Source of the DNA: an uncultured Lachnospiraceae bacterium
GTDB lineage: Bacteria > Bacillota > Clostridia > Lachnospirales > Lachnospiraceae
Reading direction: 5' to 3'
Assembly: GCA_900313745.1 (NCBI GenBank)
Contig: OMSM01000400.1
Location: 1 to 6,360 of the forward strand
Length of the DNA: 6,360 nt
Positions within the stretch are counted from its first letter, which is position 1; each line of letters starts with the position of its first letter. A program made the translations under genes and the position numbers. The notes under the pieces are model-generated. The model was not told the origin of the DNA and searched no databases. It saw nothing but the letters and a program-made list of their open reading frames with translations. This document shows, one piece after another, positions 1-4,841 of the stretch.

Positions 1-407
1 CTCCGGGCTTCGCCTCTCCGGGGCCGCAGAGGGCCTACGACATCCTGATCGACGAGACAGATCCGGAAGCGGTGAATTTCGAGTTCGACAGCTACTGGTT
101 CACGGACGGCGGCGCGGACGCGGCATGGTGGATGAAACGCCTTGGCAGCCGGATGAAGCTCTGGCACATCAACGACCGGGGATCACGCCAGGCAGGCCGG
201 GCTGTCACGCCGATTCTTAAGCAGGACAGCATGGAGCTCGGCACAGGCAACATGGATCTGGAGGGACTCCTTGCTGCCGCCCGCTCCCTTGGCGTCGGGG
301 AGATCATCCTCGAGACCCACCGGGGCTGGATCGACAAGGATCCCTTAAAGAGCATCGAGCTTAGTTCCCGCTGGCTTGATGCACATGCAAGAGGAAAGGA
401 GCAGTAA
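1..407 (+). CDS. Sugar phosphate isomerase/epimerase-like protein (AP endonuclease 2-type TIM barrel), C-terminal part
   Basis: The reading frame is open from the left edge (first full codon at 3), so the start lies outside; 134 C-terminal residues are visible, ending in TAA. The visible part has the late strands of the xylose isomerase-like TIM barrel. FEFDSYW followed by a GGAD segment is the usual 'ELDxYW...GGxD' strand. KLWHIND carries the conserved metal-ligand-type His and Asp. A glycine-containing MELGTGNMDLEGLL segment follows, then EIILETHRGW with a late Glu and His. In the family these residues bind a divalent metal and support isomerisation or epimerisation of sugars or sugar-like substrates in the cytosol; the exact substrate cannot be told here. 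It ends two bases before the GH1 gene, and its last codons (AAGGAG at 396-401) carry that gene's ribosome site, so the two are almost certainly one operon. The family call is firm; the specific function is unknown. Confidence 0.8.
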   Translation, partial: PGFASPGPQRAYDILIDETDPEAVNFEFDSYWFTDGGADAAWWMKRLGSRMKLWHINDRGSRQAGRAVTPILKQDSMELGTGNMDLEGLLAAARSLGVGEIILETHRGWIDKDPLKSIELSSRWLDAHARGKEQ

Positions 408-409
408 AA

Positions 410-1756
410 ATGCAGTTTCCGAAAGGTTTTCTGATCGGTGCCGCGACAGCGGCACATCAGGTGGAGGGGAACAACATTCACAGCGACTACTGGATCCAGG
501 AGCATCTGCCCCACACCAGTTTTGCCGAGCCCAGCGGCGAGGCCTGCGATCATTATCACCGCTTCGCGGAGGATATCCGCCTTCTCGCCGGGGCCGGGCT
601 GAACGCCTACCGCTTCTCTGTCGAGTGGGCGAGGATCGAACCCGAGGAGGGACAATTCGACGATGCGGAAATTCAGCACTACCGCAGGGTAATCGACTGC
701 TGCCTTGAGCACGGTGTCGAGCCCGTAGTTACTCTGCACCACTTCACCAGCCCGGCCTGGCTCATCCGCAGGGGAGGCTGGGAGGCAGAGAGCACGGTGG
801 AGTACTTCCGCCGCTATGCCTCCTATGTCACGGAGAAACTCGGGGACAGGCTGCATTATATCTGCACCATCAACGAGGCCAACATGGGCCTTCAGCTGGC
901 GGCGATCTCCGAGCGCTTCCGTCTCATGGCGGAGCAGGCGGCGAAGGCAGCCGCAGGCCGCTCGTCTGCGGAGAGAGGAAGCACCGCGTCTTCAGCTGCC
1001 GGCTCCGCCAGTTCCGCCGAGGGCACTGTCCAGGTGGGAATGAACTTTGAGAAGATCATGGAAAACATGAAATACGCGGCGGCGGAGAGTGCGGAGGCCT
1101 TCGGCACCCCCTCTCCCCAGGTGTTCGTCAGCTCCCGCACTCCGGAGGGCGACACCCTTGTCATGCGGGCACACCAGGCCGCAAAAGCCGCAATTAAGGC
1201 GGTCAATCCCGGAATCAAGGTCGGGATCACCCTCTCCCTCCACGACGTCCAGACGCTTCCGGGAGGCGGGGAGTATGCCTCAAAGGAGTGGGATGAGGAG
1301 TTCTCCCACTATCTTCCGTACATCAAGGACGACGACTTCCTCGGCGTCCAGAACTACACCCGTGCATTGTACGGCCCCCAGGGCCAGCTCCCCTGCCCGG
1401 AGGGCGCGGAGCTCACCCAGATGGATTACGAGTTCTATCCCGAGGCGCTGGAGCATGTCCTCCGCAGGGTGCACGGGGAGTTTCCCGGCAGGCTCGTCGT
1501 CACCGAGAACGGCATCGCCATATCGGACGACAGCCGCCGTGTGGAATTCATCCGCCGGGCACTTTCGGGGGTGCGGCGCTGCCTGGACGACGGCATCCCT
1601 GTGGACGGCTACTTCCACTGGAGCCTTATGGACAATTTCGAGTGGCAGAAGGGGTTCCAAATGACCTTCGGGCTCATCGCCGTCGACCGGGCTTCCATGG
1701 AGAGGTCGCCCAAGGAGAGCCTCGCATTCCTGGGAAGCTTCGCCCCGGACATATAA
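410..1756 (+). CDS. Glycoside hydrolase family 1 enzyme (beta-glucosidase / 6-phospho-beta-glucosidase-like)
   Basis: A complete 448-residue protein, normal for GH1. It starts at ATG 410 with AAGGAG eight bases upstream, inside the end of the preceding gene. GH1 landmarks appear in order: FLIGAATAAHQVEG at about 7-20 (sugar-binding Gln17), RFSVEWARIEP at 68-78, TLHHFTSPAWL at 108-118, the acid/base in TINEAN (Glu156), QNYTRALY at 314-321, the nucleophile in VVTENG (Glu366), and WSLMDNFEW at 404-412. There is no signal peptide, so the enzyme is cytosolic and should hydrolyse an imported beta-glycoside or phospho-glycoside with retention of configuration. Two things are unusual. The standard NEP motif is NEA here. 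An Ala/Ser-rich stretch at about 176-206 sits after the acid/base helix, where most GH1 enzymes have an ordered NEPW-type loop. Both catalytic glutamates are present, so activity is expected. The substrate, and whether it prefers a 6-phosphate, cannot be assigned. The adjacent isomerase-like gene suggests a carbohydrate-use cluster. Confidence 0.9.
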   Translation: MQFPKGFLIGAATAAHQVEGNNIHSDYWIQEHLPHTSFAEPSGEACDHYHRFAEDIRLLAGAGLNAYRFSVEWARIEPEEGQFDDAEIQHYRRVIDCCLEHGVEPVVTLHHFTSPAWLIRRGGWEAESTVEYFRRYASYVTEKLGDRLHYICTINEANMGLQLAAISERFRLMAEQAAKAAAGRSSAERGSTASSAAGSASSAEGTVQVGMNFEKIMENMKYAAAESAEAFGTPSPQVFVSSRTPEGDTLVMRAHQAAKAAIKAVNPGIKVGITLSLHDVQTLPGGGEYASKEWDEEFSHYLPYIKDDDFLGVQNYTRALYGPQGQLPCPEGAELTQMDYEFYPEALEHVLRRVHGEFPGRLVVTENGIAISDDSRRVEFIRRALSGVRRCLDDGIPVDGYFHWSLMDNFEWQKGFQMTFGLIAVDRASMERSPKESLAFLGSFAPDI

Positions 1757-1778
1757 GGGCGGCGGTAACCTGCCTGTG

Positions 1779-1829
1779 AGAAAAGCGGTGCGGTCTAAAC
1801 GATCCGCACCGCTTTTCTAATCTTCTTCT
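1779..1829 (+). terminator. Intrinsic terminator after the GH1 gene
   Basis: A perfect 15-bp stem (1779-1793 with 1804-1818) encloses a 10-nt loop. It contains GCGGTGCGG / CCGCACCGC and ends in TTTTCT, followed by a T-rich tail (TAATCTTCTTCTAAT). It lies 22 nt after the GH1 stop and closes the isomerase-GH1 transcription unit before the next promoter. Confidence 0.85.
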
Positions 1830-1861
1830 AATCTGCCTCTTATTCCCACCTCCGGCCCCTA

Positions 1862-1870
1862 TGCTATAAT
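1862..1870 (+). promoter_or_regulatory. Extended -10 promoter for the DUF975 gene
   Basis: TGC-TATAAT is a perfect extended -10 element placed just after the GH1 terminator. No good -35 is seen at 16-18 nt upstream, which is usual for TGn-type promoters. Transcription should start near 1877, giving a leader of about 100 nt before the ATG at 1980. Confidence 0.65.
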
Positions 1871-1966
1871 CATGTCCATCGAAGAAAACAAACCGTACTG
1901 CTGTCCGTTCAGGTATATTACCGGGCTGGTTCCCTTAATTAACGGCTGGCCGGACGGCATTTTCCC

Positions 1967-1972
1967 AGGAGG
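1967..1972 (+). promoter_or_regulatory. Ribosome binding site that decides the DUF975 start
   Basis: A perfect AGGAGG lies seven bases before ATG 1980. It fixes that start over the in-frame ATG at 1872, which sits two bases from the -10 element and has no ribosome site. Confidence 0.85.
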
Positions 1973-1979
1973 TTCAGAC

Positions 1980-2711
1980 ATGTGGACAATCTATGATGTG
2001 AAACAGAACGGCAAGGCTGCCATGAGACGCAATTACTGGAAGGCGGTCCTGACGGCACTGGTGTTGGGTCTTGTCACCGGCGGGATCGGAGGAAACACCA
2101 TTAACCTCCGTTACAATGCCGAACACATCTCCGGCGGAGTTCCGGAGAGCTTCGAGGAGGCCATGGATTTCTTCTCCGGAAATCTCCCCCTGTTCCTCCC
2201 CATATTTGCTTCCATCGCCGGTGCCGGCATGATCATCGCCATACTGATCTCCCTTTTCCTTTTCTCCCCCGTGGAGGTCGGCTGTGAGCGGTATTTCATC
2301 ATCAACCGCGTTCAGGATGCGAATCTCGGAGAGATGGGCCACGCGTTCAACAACGGCTACATCAATGTGGTCAAGACCATGTTCTTAAAGAACCTGTTCA
2401 CCCTGCTGTGGTCGCTGCTGCTCATCATTCCGGGAATTATCAAGGCCTACGAGTACCGCATGATCCCCTACATTCTGGCGGAGAACCCCAACATGGATTC
2501 CGACGAGGCCTTCCGCCTCTCGAAGGAGATGATGGACGGCGAGAAGTGGAACGCCTTCGTCTATGACCTGTCCTTCATCGGCTGGTACATTCTCTCCGCC
2601 TTTACCGCAGGTATTCTCGCCGTCTTCTATGTCGCACCGTACAAAGCCTGCTCGGATGCCGAGCTCTACGCCTCGCTCCGCGACCGCCTCTTCGGGCGCG
2701 CGGCTTATTAA
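1980..2711 (+). CDS. DUF975 family integral membrane protein
   Basis: A 243-residue protein from ATG 1980, chosen for the AGGAGG at 1967-1972. The open frame continues upstream to 1872, but that part would lie at or before the transcription start. The N-terminus (KQNGKAAMRRNYWKAVL) is the amphipathic 'LKxNYWKAL' opening of DUF975 proteins. About four hydrophobic segments follow: 20-38, 71-96, 132-153 and 194-220. Family hallmarks are the PVEVGCERYF segment (97-106), the LLIIPGIIKAYEYRMIPYIL block (147-166) followed by AENP, the polar EAFRLSKEMMDGEKWNAF stretch, and LSFIGW (197-202). No biochemical function is established for the family; it is a cytoplasmic membrane protein common in Firmicutes. 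The gene appears to be transcribed alone, with its own promoter and terminator, and converges on rplT. The family call is confident; no role can be inferred. Confidence 0.85.
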   Translation: MWTIYDVKQNGKAAMRRNYWKAVLTALVLGLVTGGIGGNTINLRYNAEHISGGVPESFEEAMDFFSGNLPLFLPIFASIAGAGMIIAILISLFLFSPVEVGCERYFIINRVQDANLGEMGHAFNNGYINVVKTMFLKNLFTLLWSLLLIIPGIIKAYEYRMIPYILAENPNMDSDEAFRLSKEMMDGEKWNAFVYDLSFIGWYILSAFTAGILAVFYVAPYKACSDAELYASLRDRLFGRAAY

Positions 2712-2728
2712 GCGGCGGACATCCGGGC

Positions 2729-2768
2729 TGCGGCAGCCGCCTTAAGACAGCGGCTGCCGCACTTTTAA
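2729..2768 (+). terminator. Intrinsic terminator after the DUF975 gene
   Basis: A 12-bp GC-rich stem (2729-2740 with 2750-2761) with a 9-nt loop (CTTAAGACA) is followed by CTTTTAAAT. It lies 17 nt after the stop codon. Confidence 0.85.
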
Positions 2769-2782
2769 ATTCATCATGGCAT

Positions 2783-2817
2783 TAAAAGAGGGAAGGCCTC
2801 GGGCCTTCCCTCTTTTA
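2783..2817 (-). terminator. rplT: Intrinsic terminator of the infC-rpmI-rplT operon, probably bidirectional
   Basis: A 15-bp stem (2783-2797 with 2803-2817) contains GAGGGAAGGCC and its complement around a very short loop. Each arm begins or ends in an A4/T4 tract, so the hairpin can stop transcription in either direction. It lies 36 nt past the rplT stop on the minus strand. On the plus strand it would back up the DUF975 terminator. This is typical of a boundary between convergent genes. Confidence 0.85.
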
Positions 2818-2853
2818 TTCCTTATTCTCTGCTCTGCGGTACAGACCTGCGGA

Positions 2854-3228
2854 TCAGTCCTTCTTCACCGGCTTCGGGTTCTTCTCGTCCGCGAGCTTTG
2901 CGAGTGCGGCAAATCCCTCCGCATCGTTGACTGCCATCTCGGAGAGCATCTTGCGGTTGATGTTCACGCCCGCGAGCTGCAGGCCGTGCATCAGACGGCT
3001 GTAGGAAATGCCGTTCATTCTCGCAGCGGCGTTGATACGGGTAATCCACAGGGAGCGCATGTCTCTCTTTCTCTGCTTGCGGCCCGCAAAAGCACTGGCC
3101 AGCGCACGCATCACGGACTGCTTCGCTACTCTGTACTGCTTGGAACGGGCACCCCTGTAGCCCTTTGCAAGCTTCAGTACCCTGTTATGCTTCTTCTTGG
3201 CGTTTAAACCACCTTTAATTCTTGCCAT
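2854..3228 (-). CDS. rplT: 50S ribosomal protein bL20
   Basis: A 124-residue, strongly basic protein. The diagnostic N-terminus [18 protein letters not shown] is followed by [20 protein letters not shown] and the globular part with [20 protein letters not shown] and [18 protein letters not shown]. The N-terminal extension (about 1-60) threads into 23S rRNA and is needed for early assembly of the large subunit. The C-terminal domain is the part that binds mRNA when L20 represses its own operon in bacteria studied so far. The length is slightly above the usual 118 or so because of a charged tail ([11 protein letters not shown]). The start is supported by AAGGAG (3239-3244) ten bases upstream. 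It is the last gene of the infC operon, 109 nt after rpmI. Confidence 0.97.
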   Translation of the reverse strand: MARIKGGLNAKKKHNRVLKLAKGYRGARSKQYRVAKQSVMRALASAFAGRKQRKRDMRSLWITRINAAARMNGISYSRLMHGLQLAGVNINRKMLSEMAVNDAEGFAALAKLADEKNPKPVKKD

Positions 3229-3337
3229 GACTTATGATCTCCTTCCTTACTCCTTATATCCTTCCACTCTGCCCGGCCTTCCTCATGAGCGCCGCGGCAG
3301 TCCCGCACCGACCTGCGCGGGAATTACATCACTGCCA
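3229..3337 (-). other. rpmI-rplT spacer with a stable hairpin
   Basis: This 109-nt gap holds no gene. On the transcribed strand a hairpin forms at 3302-3321 (CCCGCGC / GTGCGGG, seven pairs including one G-U, loop AGGTCG). Closer to rplT there is a purine-rich stretch with two SD-like sites (near 3250 and 3239-3244). There is no T-run after the hairpin, so it is not a terminator. It may tune translation of rplT or mark processing; the sequence alone does not show which. Confidence 0.45.
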
Positions 3338-3535
3338 TCAGGAATAAGGCAGGATCTTCTTCATGTTCTTGACGTTGGTGCTGTCCACGACGGTCTGCTG
3401 GCGGAGATTTCTCTTGCGCTTGGTGGACTTCTTGGTCAGAATGTGGCGCTTGTAAGCCTTATTGCGGATTAATTTGCCGTTTCCGGTCACCTTGAACCGC
3501 TTCGCAGCGGATCTGCTAGTCTTCATCTTGGGCAT
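3338..3535 (-). CDS. rpmI: 50S ribosomal protein bL35
   Basis: A 65-residue basic protein of exactly the usual bL35 size, beginning [20 protein letters not shown] and continuing through [20 protein letters not shown], the family core. It is a small late-assembling component of the large ribosomal subunit that packs against 23S rRNA. The start is supported by a full AAGGAGG (3544-3550) eight bases upstream. It is the middle gene of infC-rpmI-rplT, with a relatively long 177-nt gap from infC and 109 nt to rplT. Confidence 0.97.
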   Translation of the reverse strand: MPKMKTSRSAAKRFKVTGNGKLIRNKAYKRHILTKKSTKRKRNLRQQTVVDSTNVKNMKKILPYS

Positions 3536-3712
3536 GGATATTACCTCCTTAGTATTTCGTCGCTCCTGCGTGCCGTGCGGCTTACGGGGCGGGTGATTAT
3601 ACCTCCTGATTCCGCCCTGGGCGGATCCGGAGTTTATATCTTAACGGCTTTCCTGCGCCGCAGGGCGCGGAAACCGAAAGAATCGATTCCTTTCCGGAGT
3701 TTTGTCCGGTGA
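3536..3712 (-). other. infC-rpmI spacer, structured, no gene
   Basis: This 177-nt gap contains several possible hairpins on the transcribed strand: CCGGA/TCCGG directly after infC, competing CCTGC/GCAGG and GCGCC/GGCGC helices at 3652-3668, and TCCGCC/GGCGGA at 3611-3625. None is followed by a T-run, so I see no terminator and expect read-through to rpmI. An orphan AGGAGG next to TATAAT (3596-3607) resembles the true rpmI ribosome site but has no start codon and no -35 behind it. Confidence 0.4.
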
Positions 3713-4234
3713 TTAGTTCCTCTTCTCCGCGAGGAACATGGTCATGCTGCGGCCCTCGACCTTGGGCTGCTTGTCCACGACCGCGACGTCGGAGAGCGCT
3801 GCCGCGAAATCCGTCAGGATATGGACGCTTGCGCCCATATGGGCCATCTCTCTTCCGCGGAACCTGAGCGTGACCTTGACCCTGTCGCCGCGCTCCAGAA
3901 ACTTGCGGGCGCTGTTGGTCTTGGTATTCAGGTCGTTAGTGTCGATATTGGGCGAAAGGCGGATTTCCTTGATCTCGACGATCTTCTGCTTCTTCTTCGC
4001 TTCCTTGTCCTTGCGGGACTGCTCATAGCGGAATTTGCCGTAGTCAATAATCTTGCAGACCGGCGGAACCGCTCCAGGAGGAACCTTGACCAGGTCAAGC
4101 CCTGCTTCGTCGGCAATGTGCTGGGCTTCCGCTGCGGACATGATTCCGAGCATCTCGCCGTGCTCGCCGATGACGCGCACTTCCCTGTCCCGGATCTGGC
4201 CATTCACGAAGTAATCATTGTTGTTAGTCTTAAT
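3713..4234 (-). CDS. infC: Translation initiation factor IF-3
   Basis: A 173-residue protein when started at ATT 4234. IF-3 binds the 30S subunit, checks the start codon and initiator tRNA, and prevents premature joining of the 50S subunit. The N-domain opens with VNGQIRDREVRVI and GEMLGIMSAAEA. The IF-3 signature KIIDYGKFRYEQSRK lies at about 61-75, a lysine-rich linker follows, and the C-domain contains EIRLSPNIDTNDL, RGDRVKVTLRFRGREM and the FLAEKRN end. The ATT start is chosen because GGGAGGG (4242-4248) lies seven bases upstream and because the next possible ATG or GTG codons would remove conserved sequence. A GTG at 4267 is in frame, but it has no ribosome site and lies inside the upstream terminator hairpin. 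Non-canonical AUU starts are the known rule for infC in many bacteria and allow IF-3 to limit its own synthesis. It is the first gene of the operon. Confidence 0.95.
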   Translation of the reverse strand: MKTNNNDYFVNGQIRDREVRVIGEHGEMLGIMSAAEAQHIADEAGLDLVKVPPGAVPPVCKIIDYGKFRYEQSRKDKEAKKKQKIVEIKEIRLSPNIDTNDLNTKTNSARKFLERGDRVKVTLRFRGREMAHMGASVHILTDFAAALSDVAVVDKQPKVEGRSMTMFLAEKRN

Positions 4235-4241
4235 GTCGGTA

Positions 4242-4248
4242 CCCTCCC
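4242..4248 (-). promoter_or_regulatory. infC: Ribosome binding site for the ATT start of infC
   Basis: GGGAGGG is followed by the 7-nt spacer TACCGAC and then ATT (4234-4232). This is ideal spacing for the ATT codon and supports it as the true start. Confidence 0.85.
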
Positions 4249-4251
4249 AAT

Positions 4252-4284
4252 AAAAAACAGTGGACACAGAACATGCCCACTGCT
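4252..4284 (-). terminator. infC: Attenuator: intrinsic terminator in the infC leader
   Basis: On the minus strand, CAGTGGGCA (4282-4274) pairs with TGTCCACTG (4266-4258). This gives nine pairs with one G-U and the 7-nt loop TGTTCTG. Six T residues (4257-4252) follow directly. The hairpin stands between the operon promoter and the infC ribosome site, three bases from the GGGAGGG, so it must be read through for the operon to be expressed. That placement is the mark of transcription attenuation. In Bacillus subtilis, L20 causes premature termination in the infC leader; use of L20 here is inference. Confidence 0.85.
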
Positions 4285-4301
4285 AACATACTCAGCAAAT
4301 A
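4284..4301 (-). repeat. Direct repeat copy 2 in the infC leader
   Basis: Fifteen of 18 positions match the copy at 4406-4423. On the minus strand it reads TATTTGCTGAGTATGTTA. It overlaps the base of the attenuator through its TTA end and can fold back on TTAGCAG. Confidence 0.7.
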
Positions 4302-4405
4302 CCCCAAACTGCTGCGATGTGAACGCCGGAAGCCTTCGCCGCCGGGTGAGCGTGGACACGCTGCTTTCCTGATACCGAACCTCTTTCCGCAGAGAAATCC
4401 CGCGG

Positions 4406-4423
4406 TAAGATGCTCAGCAAATG
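4406..4423 (-). repeat. Direct repeat copy 1 at the infC transcription start
   Basis: On the minus strand it reads CATTTGCTGAGCATCTTA and differs from copy 2 at three positions. It spans the predicted transcription start, so most of it would form the 5' end of the leader RNA, where it could compete for TTAGCAG. Confidence 0.7.
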
Positions 4424-4430
4424 GTATAAT
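4422..4430 (+). promoter_or_regulatory. Possible extended -10 promoter reading toward the 4537 gene
   Basis: TGG-TATAAT reads rightward through the same bases as the infC -10 element on the other strand. No clear -35 is visible 16-18 nt upstream (GCGGTA at 4402-4407). If active it would give a leader of about 100 nt for the small membrane protein gene and compete with the infC promoter. The only feature I see in the leader is a weak CCGGA/TCCGG hairpin at 4470-4488. Confidence 0.5.
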
Positions 4431-4455
4431 AGCATTCAGGTCCGGCACATGTCAA
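4426..4455 (-). promoter_or_regulatory. Main promoter of the infC-rpmI-rplT operon
   Basis: Perfect -35 TTGACA (4455-4450), 18-nt spacer, and -10 TATTAT (4431-4426) extended by TGC. Transcription should start near 4419. This is a strong housekeeping-sigma promoter, fitting a ribosomal protein operon whose control lies downstream in the leader. Confidence 0.85.
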
Positions 4456-4536
4456 CCATAACCTCCGCGCCGGACGCAAAATATCCGGAACCGCGGGCGG
4501 TCCCGGCCGTCAGCAGCTATTATAAAGGAAAAATGA

Positions 4537-4776
4537 ATGAAAGAAAACGGACAAAACTCCCCCTGGACGCTTAAGCGCATCCTGGCCCTGGCCGCAGTCA
4601 TCCTGCTCGCCGGACTCTACATCGTGACACTCTTCGCCGCTCTTACCGCAAGGCCCGGCGCCGCGGCGCTCTTCCGCGCCTGCCTCATCCTGACGGTCAT
4701 GGTTCCCGCCGTCTCCTGGATCCTCATCAGGGTATTTTCACTCACCCGGGGCGGCAGGGACAAGGAAGGCGAATGA
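4537..4776 (+). CDS. Small two-helix membrane protein of unknown function
   Basis: A 79-residue protein that I do not recognise. AAGGA at 4525-4529 is seven bases before ATG 4537. Another ATG at 4533 is out of frame, only three bases from that site, and stops after 13 codons. A short polar N-terminus precedes two hydrophobic segments at about 15-37 (ILALAAVILLAGLYIVTLFA) and 42-66 (ending AVSWILIRVF). A basic then acidic tail, LTRGGRDKEGE, follows. By the positive-inside rule both ends probably face the cytoplasm. It is the first gene to the right of infC, divergent from it, and its stop overlaps the start of a possible 22-codon ORF leading into the lipoprotein gene. This suggests that the membrane protein and the lipoprotein are made together and may act at the same membrane site. 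Confidence 0.75.
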   Translation: MKENGQNSPWTLKRILALAAVILLAGLYIVTLFAALTARPGAAALFRACLILTVMVPAVSWILIRVFSLTRGGRDKEGE

Positions 4777-4841
4777 CGCGCCGCACATCTCCGGACACCC
4801 CGCAGGCATCAACTAGAACCAGAGGTCAGAAAACGAAATGA
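4773..4841 (+). CDS. Possible 22-residue linking ORF, translationally coupled on both sides
   Basis: The ATG at 4773 overlaps the TGA of the membrane protein gene (ATGA at 4773-4776). Its TGA (4839-4841) overlaps the ATG of the lipoprotein gene (ATGA at 4838-4841), so it fills the whole gap. AAGGA (4762-4766) lies six bases upstream. The peptide MTRRTSPDTPQASTRTRGQK plus two further residues is hydrophilic and basic, with no membrane segment. It may exist mainly to carry ribosomes to the lipoprotein start, which has only a weak, distant AGAGG (4821-4825). An open frame this short can occur by chance, so this is a tentative call. Confidence 0.4.
   Translation: MTRRTSPDTPQASTRTRGQKTK

Larger units (their letters stand above)
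4235..4419 (-). ncRNA. infC 5' leader RNA, putative L20-type cis-regulatory leader
   Basis: A leader of about 185 nt runs from the predicted start near 4419 to the infC start. Its elements in order are: a first TTTGCTGAG repeat copy at the very 5' end; a CTCT/AGAG hairpin around 4380-4395; a GC-rich middle including AGCGT/ACGCT; CAGCAG (4314-4309); a second TTTGCTGAG copy (4299-4291); TTAGCAG (4286-4280); and the terminator. The second copy can pair either with TTAGCAG, which takes bases from the terminator stem, or with upstream CAGCA, which frees them. This gives the ingredients of a terminator/antiterminator switch. Identity with the Rfam L20 leader family is not established from sequence reading alone. 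Confidence 0.6.

Noticed and set aside
92..856. 254-codon minus-strand frame across the isomerase and GH1 genes
   Set aside because: Antisense shadow of two clearly conserved genes in GC-rich DNA; no family motifs, and it spans a gene junction.
1089..1664. 191-codon plus-strand frame inside the GH1 gene
   Set aside because: A Ser/Arg/Pro-rich translation typical of an off-frame reading; GH1 motifs on both sides prove the other frame.
4204..4359. A 51-codon minus-strand frame from GTG 4359 through the infC leader, with four consecutive Arg codons (CGG CGG CGA AGG), considered as an attenuation leader peptide
   Set aside because: It runs through the terminator hairpin and on into the infC coding region before stopping, unlike a leader peptide, and only a weak AGGA precedes it.
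3821..4372. 183-codon plus-strand frame opposite infC
   Set aside because: Antisense to the conserved IF-3 gene and its leader; no recognisable motif or ribosome site.
4230..4448. 72-codon minus-strand frame upstream of infC
   Set aside because: Its start lies upstream of the predicted transcription start, inside the promoter spacer, and it overlaps the leader RNA and attenuator; the composition is not protein-like.
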